From the NCBI GenBank assembly GCA_030592655.1, contig JAUVIQ010000055.1, forward strand, positions 1 through 14,927: a stretch of DNA of 14,927 nt, written 5' to 3'. Position 1 is the first letter of the stretch, and each line of letters opens with the position of its first letter. Below the pieces are notes generated by a model. That model worked only from the letters and a program-made list of their open reading frames with translations, did no database searches and was not told the origin of the DNA. Below, piece by piece: positions 7,586-14,777 of this stretch. This DNA comes from Planctomycetales bacterium (lineage in GTDB: Bacteria; Planctomycetota; Phycisphaerae; SM23-33). The translations under genes and the position numbers were made by a program.

Positions 7586-8692
7586 ATGATTATCGGAACG
7601 GTACGTGAGATAAAGCCTGATGAATATCGTATAGGTTTAACCCCCGGCGGGGCGGAGGTCCTTACCAGGGCGGGGCATACGGTGCTTGTCGAGTCAGGCG
7701 GCGGTCTCGGAAGCGGTTATGATGATGAGCAATACGTCAGTCACGGCGCACGCATAGCGGATTCAGCCGAGGGTGTCTGGGCCGAAGCCGATATGGTCGT
7801 CAAGGTCAAAGAGCCGCTTTCGAGCGAATGGCCTATGATGCGCAAGGGGCAGGTGCTATTTACTTATTTCCACTTCGCCCCCGATAAGGAACTGACCGAA
7901 GGTGTGGCAGCGACCGGAAGCGTCGCAATCGCCTACGAAACGATCACCGACGAGAAGGGTGGATTGCCGCTGTTGACACCGATGAGCGAGGTGGCAGGTC
8001 GTATGGCTATCCAGGTCGGCGCGTGGTCATTGGAGCGTCATGCCGGTGGTCGCGGCGTGCTGCTTGGCGGCGTTCCGGGCGTGATGCCCGCACGGGTGGT
8101 TATCCTGGGCGGTGGTGTTGTCGGTACGAATGCCGCCAAAATGGCAGCCGGCATGGGCGCTGACGTGCAGATAATGGATGTGAAACTGGATCGCCTTCGC
8201 TATCTCGACGACGTGATGCCGGCGAACGTTCGCACGGTCAAGTCCGGTCCGGCTTCGGTGCGAGCAGCCATTGCCAACGCCGATCTTGTGGTCGGGGCGG
8301 TGCTTATCCCCGGCGGAAGGACGCCGGTGCTGGTATCCCGCGAGGACCTGGCGATTATGAAACCCGGCGCGGTTATCGTCGATGTCGGAGTTGATCAGGG
8401 CGGATGTGTCGAGACGACTCGTCCGACGACGCACCACGACCCGATTTACGAGGTCGATGGTATCGTCCACTATTGCGTAGCCAACATGCCCGGTGCGGTT
8501 CCGCGAACCTCAACCCAGGCGCTGACCAACGCCACTTTCCCGTTTGCTCTGAATATAGCGAACAAAGGTTGGAAGGCTGCCGTTGCCGCCGACAAACACC
8601 TGGCTGAAGGCGTTAATATTGTCGAAGGCGAGATTACCTACGCAGGTGTAGCCGAGGCGCATGGAATGAAATTCAGCGAGTTGAAACTATAA
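7586..8692 (+). CDS. ald: alanine dehydrogenase (NAD+)
   Basis: Catalyses the reversible oxidative deamination of L-alanine to pyruvate and ammonia with NAD+; a cytosolic hexamer linking amino-acid and carbon metabolism. At 368 aa it has the family's usual length and aligns almost without gaps in my reading. It begins IIGTVREIKPDEYRIGLTP (2-20). Lys75 in KVKEP, His96 in LFTYFHFAP and Asp270 in VDVGVDQGG match the catalytic residues of Mycobacterium tuberculosis Ald, even in number. The Rossmann dinucleotide loop is LGGGVVGTNAAK (174-185). The C-terminal half carries the usual YCVANMPGAVPRTST (296-310). An AGGGGA site (7573-7578) lies 7 bases before the ATG. The next gene starts 20 bp downstream, so they are probably co-transcribed. 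The alternative of a transhydrogenase alpha subunit is excluded by length and the missing membrane part. Confidence 0.97.
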   Translation: MIIGTVREIKPDEYRIGLTPGGAEVLTRAGHTVLVESGGGLGSGYDDEQYVSHGARIADSAEGVWAEADMVVKVKEPLSSEWPMMRKGQVLFTYFHFAPDKELTEGVAATGSVAIAYETITDEKGGLPLLTPMSEVAGRMAIQVGAWSLERHAGGRGVLLGGVPGVMPARVVILGGGVVGTNAAKMAAGMGADVQIMDVKLDRLRYLDDVMPANVRTVKSGPASVRAAIANADLVVGAVLIPGGRTPVLVSREDLAIMKPGAVIVDVGVDQGGCVETTRPTTHHDPIYEVDGIVHYCVANMPGAVPRTSTQALTNATFPFALNIANKGWKAAVAADKHLAEGVNIVEGEITYAGVAEAHGMKFSELKL

Positions 8693-8712
8693 GCGAGCGG
8701 AGGATTCCTCAA

Positions 8713-9186
8713 ATGCCGCCGGAACCGATTCTGGACATCAACGAGATTGACCAAAGCAAGGTCGTCGCTACGCGCGAGGATGTTTGCCGGGTGAATCCGC
8801 ACCGTTACGAGTTCCAGCAACTCGACGGTATATTCCTTATTGATTACGACAAGAACGTCATGGCGGGTTTCCGGGATATCCGCGCCGATGAATTCTGGGT
8901 TCGCGGGCACATACCCGGTCGTCCTGTCTTTCCCGGCGTGCTGATGATCGAATGTGCCGCGCAGATGGTCAGTTATTACGTCATTACTAGCGAGAAACGC
9001 GACGGGTTCCTTGGTTTCGGTGGAGTGGACGACGTGAAGTTTCGAGGCCAGGTCGTTCCGGGCGATCGCATAATCATGTTGGGAAAGATGCTTGAGATGC
9101 GCAAACGCCGTTGCGTCGGGGCGGTGCAGGGGTTCGTCAACAGGAAAATGGTCTTTGAAGGGACGATTACCGGTATGCTGATATAA
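8713..9186 (+). CDS. FabZ/FabA-like 3-hydroxyacyl-ACP dehydratase family protein
   Basis: A 157-aa single hotdog-fold protein. It shares with FabZ the NPHRYEF segment (28-34; FabZ usually has LPHRYPF) and the catalytic motif GHIPGRPVFPGVLMIECAAQM (65-85), in which His66 and Glu80 sit 14 residues apart as in FabZ. It ends with the usual beta strands (VKFRGQVVPGDRI, then MVFEGTITGML). By family it would remove water from 3-hydroxyacyl-ACP in fatty-acid elongation. The Glu is followed by Cys-Ala-Ala rather than the usual small-residue-Met/Leu-Ala, and the N-terminal ~25 residues are longer than in E. coli FabZ, so it may be a paralogue rather than the housekeeping FabZ. GGAGG at 8699-8703, 9 bases before the ATG, supports the start. 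Only 20 bp separate it from ald, so the two probably form an operon, although no metabolic link is obvious. Confidence 0.85.
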   Translation: MPPEPILDINEIDQSKVVATREDVCRVNPHRYEFQQLDGIFLIDYDKNVMAGFRDIRADEFWVRGHIPGRPVFPGVLMIECAAQMVSYYVITSEKRDGFLGFGGVDDVKFRGQVVPGDRIIMLGKMLEMRKRRCVGAVQGFVNRKMVFEGTITGMLI

Positions 9187-9250
9187 ACGGAATGTAACAG
9201 TGTTTGAGCAGTTTTCTTTAGTATATAAGGCCCGGCTGTCGATGAGCGAA

Positions 9251-9426
9251 GATAGCGGGATTTTTACAATTTTATTAAAAGAAGAAGAAAAAGAAAGATA
9301 GCGGGATTTCGGGGATTACAGGATTTCAGGGATTTTAATTTTGCTGAAAGAAACTAAAAGAAACCCAATCCCCATAATCCTGTAATCCCTGAAATCCCGC
9401 TATTGTTTCTTCTTCTTTCAGCAAAA
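9251..9426. repeat. cluster of inverted and direct copies of a ~55-bp A/T-rich repeat unit
   Basis: This fills most of the 324-bp gap 9187-9510, in which I see no gene. Bases 9298-9325 pair with 9376-9403 (28 positions, one mismatch; ATAGCGGGATTTC then GGGATTACAGGATT). Bases 9339-9352 (TTTTGCTGAAAGAA) pair perfectly with 9413-9426. GATAGCGGGATTT is also directly repeated at 9251-9263 and 9297-9309. Purine-rich AAGAAGAAGAAA tracts (around 9278-9291) are mirrored at 9405-9418. The two inverted repeats interleave rather than nest, which fits several partial copies of one unit in opposite orientations. GGGATTACAGGATT-type repeats are, to my recollection, common between genes in planctomycete and related draft genomes. 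Confidence 0.75.
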
Positions 9427-9448
9427 ATTAGAATCCCTATAATTAATT

Positions 9449-9483
9449 CCCGCTTGCTACGCCGTAGTTTTGGCGAAGGCGGG
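9449..9483. repeat. short palindromic intergenic repeat
   Basis: CCCGC (9449-9453) pairs with GCGGG (9479-9483), and inside it CGCC (9460-9463) pairs with GGCG (9471-9474) around GTAGTTT. The outer stem continues as CTT/AAG with one bulged base. The CTACGCCGTAGTTTTGGCGAAGG core resembles a REP-like palindrome found between genes in many uncultured bacteria; that link is from memory. It lies 28 bases upstream of the AsmA-like gene. Confidence 0.5.
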
Positions 9484-9510
9484 TAATCGCGCTATTCGGA
9501 TTTGCTTGTC

Positions 9511-12500
9511 ATGACCGGCTTGTTTTCGAAATTGCGTCATCGTCTGCCGAGGCGTCGTCGCCGACTTTGGCGTTACGTCGGCGGTCGTCGTCGTTCTGCG
9601 GGGTTGTTTATCTTTACCCTGCTGGTGCTGGTGGCGGGTGGATACTGGTATCTGACCAACGACGCTCGCGTCCAGCGAAAGGTCGAGCAGTACCTTCAGC
9701 GATTAACCGGGGCGGAGGTAAAGACAGAATCCGCCCGGTTCAGCCTGTTCGGCGGGATACAGGTTCGCAACCTGCAAATTCGTGCAGTCGATAGTAAAAT
9801 ACCCTTCTTCGAAGCGCCGGAGGTTTTTATCACCCATCGCCCGTCGGCGCTTATGGTGCGTGGCACACTTGAACCGACCGGGATCGTTTGCGTCGGCGCA
9901 ACGATCAGGCCTGTCCTGGACCTTCGGACCGGCCTGTGGAATTGGCCGATTATCAGTACGTCGATATGGGCGGACGGGGAAAAGGGAAAAACGCCGATCG
10001 TCCCGATCCACATGCGAGATTCCAGGCTGGAGATTATCGAAGTGCTGGACGGCCAGCAGTTTCGTCGTCCCAGTGTTGAGATGAGTGTAAGCCTTCTTCC
10101 TGACCCGGATGCCCAAATGTACAATATCATTCTGTCCGATGAGGCGGACGCCATTCAGGGACAAGGCACGATAAACATTGTTACCGGGCAGACGCTCATC
10201 AGCGGACCGGTCTCGGAGGCGGGTCTGGACAAGACGCTTCCCAGGAAATACCTCGATTGGAAGAAGCGGCACAAGTTGACCTTTGAGAAGCCATGGAACG
10301 TTACGGTCAGTCTCGGCGGTTCCGGTACGACGACCGGACCTGCTCGCCGAAACCAACTGATAGTCGATCTGAAGGGTGTTTCCATGGAACTACCGCCTTC
10401 CGAAGGCGGATTAAAATTCTCCGACGTTCGGGGTCATCTTGTTTTCGATAAAGACGGGGTTTCCGTCCAGAACCTCGCGGGGCGGATTACCCAGGCCGGT
10501 GGGGCTCGCTTCACACTCAGCGGACGATATGAAGGATACAAGACAAACAGTCCGTTCAAAACGTCGCTTACGATAACCGATATGACCTGGCCTGCCGGCG
10601 AAGACCTTCCCGGCGTGCTCGGAAAGACCTTCACGAAGGTCCACAAGCAAATTAATCCATCCGGGACCCTCGCTGTCAGCGCATCGCTTCACCGCGATAA
10701 GCGAGGTGTGTTGCTGGTTAATGGCTGGATTGATCTGAAGGAAGTTTCCCTTCGCTTGCCTTATTGTCCGATCCGTCTGGATCAGGTTTCCGGGCGGATA
10801 ATACTGACCGACAACAACCTTCAGTTGAAGGATTTGCGAGGTCGATACGGTCGGGCTTTGGTGGAGATGTCGGGTCGATTGACCGGTCCGATGGATAGTC
10901 CTGCTTACAACGTCAGAGTCGTTATCCGTAACATGCCTATGGACTCGAAATTGCGTGATACCCTTCCGGAGAACCTGCGCAGTATATGGCAGGTGTATTC
11001 TCCTCGCGGACACGCCACCTTTATAGTTGATGCGCGGTCAGGCGACGAATCGACTGGGCCGATTACCGATATAACGATCGAATTCAACGGTAAGGCGTCG
11101 CTTGAATACTGCGATTTCCCGTACCGTTTGGAAAAAATTGTCGGGAAGGTGGTGGTTTCGGCGAAAAAGGCCCGAATTGTTTCGGTTCGCGGAAGTGCCG
11201 GGCCGATGCGATGTGTGCTGAACGGTACGATCACAAGAAAGCCCGGCCCTGACGATTTTGAAATAACCGTCGATATTACCGATCTGCCTCTCGATGAGAA
11301 AGTTGCACACGCCTTATCGAAGCGCCTTAAGCGGGCGTACCTTTCATATGGGTTGAAAGGGCGGGCTGACATCGAAAAGGCGACTGTCCGGCGTAAGAAT
11401 GGTGGAACGGTAGAGTGCGACATCCCGGTTATTCTGAAAAACGCGAGTATCAGGCATAGCCGGTTCCCGTGTGCAATCGAACAGGTCGGCGGCAAAGTCG
11501 GAATTACACACAAGGAAGTAACAATACAATATCTTAAGGGCCGGCGCGGGCGGGCGAATGTGAACATTACCGGAAGTGTGTCGATACGAAACGACAACCG
11601 GGGTGCGAACCTGATAGTGGAGGCGACCGGTATGTCGCTGGATGCAGCCCTTCGCGAGGCGCTGCCGAAGGATGCGAAGCGAGGGTGGGATCTGCTGGCG
11701 CCGTCGGGAACGGCAAATGTTACGTTGAGACTGTTTGATTCGCCGCAGGCCGACGACGCCCGAAGCACCACGCAGCCTGCCTGGAGTTACCGCCTGATCG
11801 TGAAACCACTGGATATGCGGATTAAATATCGGCATTTTCAGTATCCGTTGAGGCTTACGGGTGGAACGGTAGTTATAAAACCTGATGCGATGGAACTGAA
11901 TTTATTGACCGGTCTTGCCGGAAGTGCAAAGGTCGTGCTGGATGGACAAATTTCCACCGCTGCCGGCAGCGAACGGGCTGACTTGAGCGTACAGACCGGT
12001 GCGATCAAACTGGACCGCAAGTTTCTCTCGGCCTTTCCGGGCGGAATGGTTCAGGCTTTGCAATTGCGTCCGGGTGGAACGGTCAGTCTGGCGATTGGAA
12101 AACTGGAAATCCGGCGCGAAATTGTCCCGAAAAAGCAGCCAGCAAGTGCTCCTTCGCGGGAGAAACCCAAACGCGAGCCGCTCGTGTGGGGATGGGTCGG
12201 AAAGGTTGCGTTCAAGGATGCCGTTACGAATTTCGGTATGGGCGCTAAGCGGATGACCGGGTGGGTTGAGGGTGAAATGTCATGCAAAGGTCCGCCTGAA
12301 AAACTTTTTGCCGATGCGAAGATATTTCTGGAGTCGTTCGCGGTAGGTCCCCGCAGTCTTAAAAAAATCACCGCCAGCCTGCACAAGACCGCCAAATCAC
12401 CGGTGTTGATGATTGATAAGATTTCCGGGAAGGTCTTCGGCGGACGAGTGGCCGGCTTTGCCAAAGTCCACCTGGCGAAACCCGCGAAATATGGATTGAG

Positions 12501-13059
12501 CCTTTCGGTTGAGAATATCGACCTGGCGAAATTTGTCGGACCCGAAGCAAAAGCCCCCAAACATCGCCGGGAGGTAGCCGGCAAACTCGCCGGTAACATA
12601 CGGTTAAACGCCGTTGTGGGAAACCGCGCTTCACGCCGAGCCTTCGGAAAACTGCATATCAGTCAGGCGAAACTATACAGGCTTCCAGTCCTGCTGGGCT
12701 TTCTGCACGTAGTGAATCTGACCCTGCCGACCGGATCGGCATTTCATACCGGCGAAATTGATTACTACCTCCAGGGCGACACGCTCGTCTTTCGGGAGAT
12801 ACACCTTCAGGGTTCAGCCTTGTCCATGCTGGGCGCAGGTAAGATGAATATGAAGAACAAGAAATTAGACCTGACCTTCCTGACCGGTCCGCCGAGGAAA
12901 TTACCCCGATTGATAGGCTTGAGCGAAGTGCTGGAGGGACTCGCCAGCCAATTAATGACAGTGCGGGTTACCGGTACGCTGGACAAACCAAAAGTAAAAA
13001 CCGTTCCATTCCGAAGCCTGGATGCGACAATGCGAGAACTGCTCGAACCGGGAAGATGA
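9511..13059 (+). CDS. AsmA-like envelope protein with five internal repeats
   Basis: A 1182-aa protein (from the ATG) with a very basic N-terminus (KLRHRLPRRRRRLWRY and GGRRRS, ~7-29), one membrane helix (about 29-48, SAGLFIFTLLVLVAGGYWYL) and a long periplasmic body. Residues ~290-865 consist of five repeats of ~116-124 residues, each with a FPxxLxxVxG-like strand whose conserved Gly falls at 308, 428, 545, 661 and 785, followed ~15-20 residues later by a LxGRxGxAxVxϕxG strand. Residues ~890-1165 fit the AsmA-like C-terminal domain (GKVFGGRVAGFAKVHL, then GAGKMNMKNKKLDLTFLTGP and VRVTGTLDKPKVKTVPF). By family, AsmA/TamB-type proteins span the periplasm as a beta groove that carries lipids to the outer membrane. 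An earlier in-frame TTG at 9502 exists; ATG at 9511 is preferred, but neither has a strong ribosome-binding site. mtnP follows after 29 bp, so they are probably co-transcribed. Confidence 0.85.
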   Translation: MTGLFSKLRHRLPRRRRRLWRYVGGRRRSAGLFIFTLLVLVAGGYWYLTNDARVQRKVEQYLQRLTGAEVKTESARFSLFGGIQVRNLQIRAVDSKIPFFEAPEVFITHRPSALMVRGTLEPTGIVCVGATIRPVLDLRTGLWNWPIISTSIWADGEKGKTPIVPIHMRDSRLEIIEVLDGQQFRRPSVEMSVSLLPDPDAQMYNIILSDEADAIQGQGTINIVTGQTLISGPVSEAGLDKTLPRKYLDWKKRHKLTFEKPWNVTVSLGGSGTTTGPARRNQLIVDLKGVSMELPPSEGGLKFSDVRGHLVFDKDGVSVQNLAGRITQAGGARFTLSGRYEGYKTNSPFKTSLTITDMTWPAGEDLPGVLGKTFTKVHKQINPSGTLAVSASLHRDKRGVLLVNGWIDLKEVSLRLPYCPIRLDQVSGRIILTDNNLQLKDLRGRYGRALVEMSGRLTGPMDSPAYNVRVVIRNMPMDSKLRDTLPENLRSIWQVYSPRGHATFIVDARSGDESTGPITDITIEFNGKASLEYCDFPYRLEKIVGKVVVSAKKARIVSVRGSAGPMRCVLNGTITRKPGPDDFEITVDITDLPLDEKVAHALSKRLKRAYLSYGLKGRADIEKATVRRKNGGTVECDIPVILKNASIRHSRFPCAIEQVGGKVGITHKEVTIQYLKGRRGRANVNITGSVSIRNDNRGANLIVEATGMSLDAALREALPKDAKRGWDLLAPSGTANVTLRLFDSPQADDARSTTQPAWSYRLIVKPLDMRIKYRHFQYPLRLTGGTVVIKPDAMELNLLTGLAGSAKVVLDGQISTAAGSERADLSVQTGAIKLDRKFLSAFPGGMVQALQLRPGGTVSLAIGKLEIRREIVPKKQPASAPSREKPKREPLVWGWVGKVAFKDAVTNFGMGAKRMTGWVEGEMSCKGPPEKLFADAKIFLESFAVGPRSLKKITASLHKTAKSPVLMIDKISGKVFGGRVAGFAKVHLAKPAKYGLSLSVENIDLAKFVGPEAKAPKHRREVAGKLAGNIRLNAVVGNRASRRAFGKLHISQAKLYRLPVLLGFLHVVNLTLPTGSAFHTGEIDYYLQGDTLVFREIHLQGSALSMLGAGKMNMKNKKLDLTFLTGPPRKLPRLIGLSEVLEGLASQLMTVRVTGTLDKPKVKTVPFRSLDATMRELLEPGR

Positions 13060-13088
13060 AGCAAACTTCTATAAGGAGACTTTCTGAT

Positions 13089-13970
13089 ATGGCGGATGTA
13101 AAGATTGGGATTATCGGAGGCAGCGGGCTTGGCGAGGCGATCTGCGCCGAAGGCGCAGGTAAGCCTATCAATGTCAGCACGCCGTTTGGGAACCCGTCCA
13201 ACGTTATTATTGAAACGGATTGGCAGGGCGTTACGGTCGCCTTGCTGAATCGCCACGGGGCCGGACATCTGGTCAATCCTTCGATGGTCAACTATCGCGC
13301 CAATATCTACGCACTCAAGGCCATTGGATGTACGCACATTATCGCTTCAGGCGCTGTCGGCTCGTTGCGAGAGCAAATCAAGCCCAAAGACCTCGTTATT
13401 CCAGATCAGGTTATCGACAAGACTTATCGTCGAGCGCCGACATTCTTCGATGACGGACTGGTTGCCCACGTGGAGTTGGCATCGCCGTTCTGTCCGGTCC
13501 TGCGGAAGCACCTGCTCGGCTGTGCTGATACCATACAAACAAAAGTTCACGACGGCGGGACATACGTTTGCATGGAAGGGCCGACCTTTTCCACACGGGC
13601 TGAAAGCGAGATGCACCGCGCCGCCGGCGGAGACCTTATCGGAATGACGGTCATGCCGGAAGCAAAACTCGCCCGCGAAGCCGAGATAGCGTATGCACTG
13701 GTGGCCTTGCCCAGCGATTACGATTGCTGGAGGCCTCACCCGACCGACCTGGACAAGCACGAACTTCTCAAGGAAATCATTGGTAATCTGACCGAAGCGA
13801 CAAAAAACGCCGTCGAACTGATAAAGTTAGCCGTAGCCCGCTTTAGCGAAATCGCCGATACGCCATCCCCCGCCCACAGCGCGTTGGAACAGGCGATATG
13901 GTCGAACAGGGAAATGATCTCGCCCGACGCGAAAAAGAAACTCGGCGTACTGGTGGAGAAGTATTTGTGA
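13089..13970 (+). CDS. mtnP: S-methyl-5'-thioadenosine phosphorylase (MTAP)
   Basis: Splits methylthioadenosine, a by-product of polyamine synthesis, with phosphate into adenine and 5-methylthioribose-1-phosphate, feeding purine and methionine salvage; cytosolic trimer. Seen in the 293 residues: the phosphate loop IGIIGGSGLG (6-15), RHGAGHLVNP (55-64), MEGPTFSTRAESEMHR (162-177), GMTVMPEAKLAREAEIAYA (185-203) and SDYDCW (209-214). The two Asp of DYD correspond to human MTAP Asp220 and Asp222 and mark 6-aminopurine preference rather than PNP. The start at 13089 is chosen because AAGGAG (13073-13078) stands 10 bases upstream. An earlier in-frame ATG at 13056 overlaps the AsmA-like stop and lacks such a site. 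The last ~39 residues lie beyond the catalytic core and are repeated downstream at 14532-14651. Confidence 0.95.
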   Translation: MADVKIGIIGGSGLGEAICAEGAGKPINVSTPFGNPSNVIIETDWQGVTVALLNRHGAGHLVNPSMVNYRANIYALKAIGCTHIIASGAVGSLREQIKPKDLVIPDQVIDKTYRRAPTFFDDGLVAHVELASPFCPVLRKHLLGCADTIQTKVHDGGTYVCMEGPTFSTRAESEMHRAAGGDLIGMTVMPEAKLAREAEIAYALVALPSDYDCWRPHPTDLDKHELLKEIIGNLTEATKNAVELIKLAVARFSEIADTPSPAHSALEQAIWSNREMISPDAKKKLGVLVEKYL

Positions 13971-14020
13971 ACATGTGTCGTTTCGTCCGTTGTTTGAAAT
14001 GGCGGTTTTATCATTCTCGA

Positions 14021-14042
14021 ACCGTATCGGTAGTTGTATAAT
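14021..14042 (+). promoter_or_regulatory. promoter and candidate operator of the toxin-antitoxin pair
   Basis: A perfect TATAAT -10 box lies at 14037-14042. No clear -35 box stands 16-18 bases upstream. Just before it, ACCGTATCGGT (14021-14031) is an 11-bp palindrome, placed in the -35/-10 spacer where an autorepressor would bind. Transcription would begin near 14049, about 26 nt before the preferred antitoxin start. Autoregulation by antitoxin is typical of type II modules and is inferred here. Confidence 0.5.
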
Positions 14043-14074
14043 GGAATGGTAGTATGAACGAGGGAGTACGCGCG

Positions 14075-14257
14075 ATGACGACCAAGGAACGAGCAGTTGA
14101 AATTATCTCTCGGCTTCCCGACGACACATCAGTCGCCGATATTATGGACGAACTGTATGTCCAGATGAAGATCGAGCAGGGGCTGGCGCAGTTAGACGCC
14201 GGCGAGGGCATTGAACACGCAGAAGTCAGGAAGAGAGTTGAAAAATGGCTCGATTAA
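14075..14257 (+). CDS. type II antitoxin of the RelB/ParD-like kind
   Basis: A 60-aa acidic-helical protein: MTTKERAVEIISRLPDDTSVADIMDELYVQMKIEQG-type sequence (shown in part) with a LPDDTSVADIMDELYVQMKI segment (14-33) and a charged C-terminus ending VRKRVEKWLD. This resembles small antitoxins that accompany RelE/ParE toxins in planctomycetes and cyanobacteria. The start at 14075 is preferred because AGGGAG (14061-14066) stands 8 bases upstream and the promoter places the mRNA start near 14049. An ATG seven codons earlier (14054) has no such site. The stop overlaps the toxin start by 13 bases, which suggests translational coupling. No DNA-binding motif is obvious by eye, so its exact antitoxin family is uncertain. 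Confidence 0.75.
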   Translation: MTTKERAVEIISRLPDDTSVADIMDELYVQMKIEQGLAQLDAGEGIEHAEVRKRVEKWLD

Positions 14258-14535
14258 TCTGGTCTCCGCGGGCTGCTGACGATCTGGAAAGCATCTGCGA
14301 GTATATCGCAAAAGATTCTCCCCAATATGCGAAAACTGTTGCTGCGCTTATCGTCAATACCCTCGAGGGGATACCGCAATTTCCGAAAGCAGGGCGGGTT
14401 GTTCCGGAAATTCAAGACCGGGATGTACGCGAAAGAATCGTAGGGAATTTCCGAGTAGTCTATCGTATAAGAGAAGATACGGTCGAAGTTGTAACGATTA
14501 TCCACGGCGCACGCCTGCTGCGCTGGGAGGGATAG
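14245..14535 (+). CDS. RelE/ParE-family toxin
   Basis: A 96-aa protein with the RelE/ParE order of elements: WSPRAADDLESICEYIA (6-22), a helix, then FPKAGRVVPE (46-55), RERIVGNFRVVYRI (62-75) and VVTIIHGARLL (82-92). The RxxxxxFRVVYRI and HxxR features are those of the superfamily; whether it cuts mRNA (RelE-like) or poisons gyrase (ParE-like) cannot be told from these. Positioned right after its antitoxin with a 13-base overlap and a GGAAGAG site 9 bases upstream. Its stop codon sits at the very edge of the duplicated mtnP tail. No frameshift or missing conserved residue is visible, so the pair looks intact. Confidence 0.88.
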   Translation: MARLIWSPRAADDLESICEYIAKDSPQYAKTVAALIVNTLEGIPQFPKAGRVVPEIQDRDVRERIVGNFRVVYRIREDTVEVVTIIHGARLLRWEG

Positions 14536-14651
14536 ATGACACACTTTATCCGGCCCACTTGGCCCTGAAACTGGCTATCTGGTCCAACAGGGAAATGATT
14601 TCACCTGACGTGAAAAAGAAACTCGGCGTACTGGTGAAGAAGTATTTGTGA
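14532..14651 (+). pseudogene. orphan second copy of the mtnP 3' end
   Basis: Read in the frame that ends at TGA 14649-14651, this stretch gives 39 codons of which 31 match the last 39 residues of mtnP (13854-13970), including AIWSNREMISP, KKKLGVLV and KYL. Nucleotide identity over the final 90 bases is 78 of 90, and most differences in the AIWSNREMISP stretch are silent third positions. Similarity ends sharply at the stop codon; downstream of each copy the sequences differ. There is no start codon or ribosome-binding site in that frame, so it is not expressed as a protein. The offset between copies is 681 bases, and the toxin-antitoxin pair lies between them. Confidence 0.85.
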
Positions 14652-14670
14652 ATGACTATTTTCCCCTTCC

Positions 14671-14682
14671 CCCGACGTCGGG
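14671..14682. promoter_or_regulatory. 12-bp perfect palindrome in the leader of the last gene
   Basis: CCCGACGTCGGG is its own reverse complement, which fits a dimeric repressor site or a small hairpin. GTCGGGT (14677-14683) can also pair with ACCCGAC (14750-14756) further down, so the leader could switch between two structures. Nothing links it to a known regulator. Confidence 0.35.
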
Positions 14683-14722
14683 TGTAACCTTTTCCGCATC
14701 GAAAGCGTATAAGGAGGTGGTT

Positions 14723-14741
14723 TTGGTTCAACGGGAACCAA
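14723..14741 (+). promoter_or_regulatory. hairpin following a strong, orphan ribosome-binding site
   Basis: TTGGTTC (14723-14729) pairs with GAACCAA (14735-14741) around AACGG: a 7-bp stem with a 5-base loop. It follows AAGGAGG (14711-14717), a near-perfect match to the 16S tail that has no ATG in range. A TTG at 14723 could start a 17-codon leader ORF ending at TGA 14774-14776, one base before the next ATG. The true initiation of the following gene uses a second site (GGAG, 14766-14769). Confidence 0.3.
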
Positions 14742-14777
14742 CGTGTCAAACCCGACGGACAGAGAGGAGATTTTGAG

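Noticed and set aside
9251..9426. CRISPR-like array
   Set aside because: The repeats are few, unevenly spaced and in opposite orientations, with no spacers.
9502..9510. TTG start three codons before the AsmA-like ATG
   Set aside because: No ribosome-binding site in range and an ATG lies just downstream; kept only as a minor alternative.
13056..13088. Upstream ATG of mtnP overlapping the AsmA-like stop codon
   Set aside because: It adds 11 residues before the conserved start of the fold and lacks a ribosome-binding site, while AAGGAG stands 10 bases before the ATG at 13089.
14054..14074. Earlier ATG of the antitoxin
   Set aside because: It has no ribosome-binding site, whereas AGGGAG inside the extra codons fits the ATG at 14075.
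73..14714. The 10-mer GCGTATAAGG upstream of both folE (73-82) and the last gene (14705-14714)
   Set aside because: A shared -10-like sequence, but the second copy has no -35 box, and at the last gene it merges into the ribosome-binding site; likely chance.
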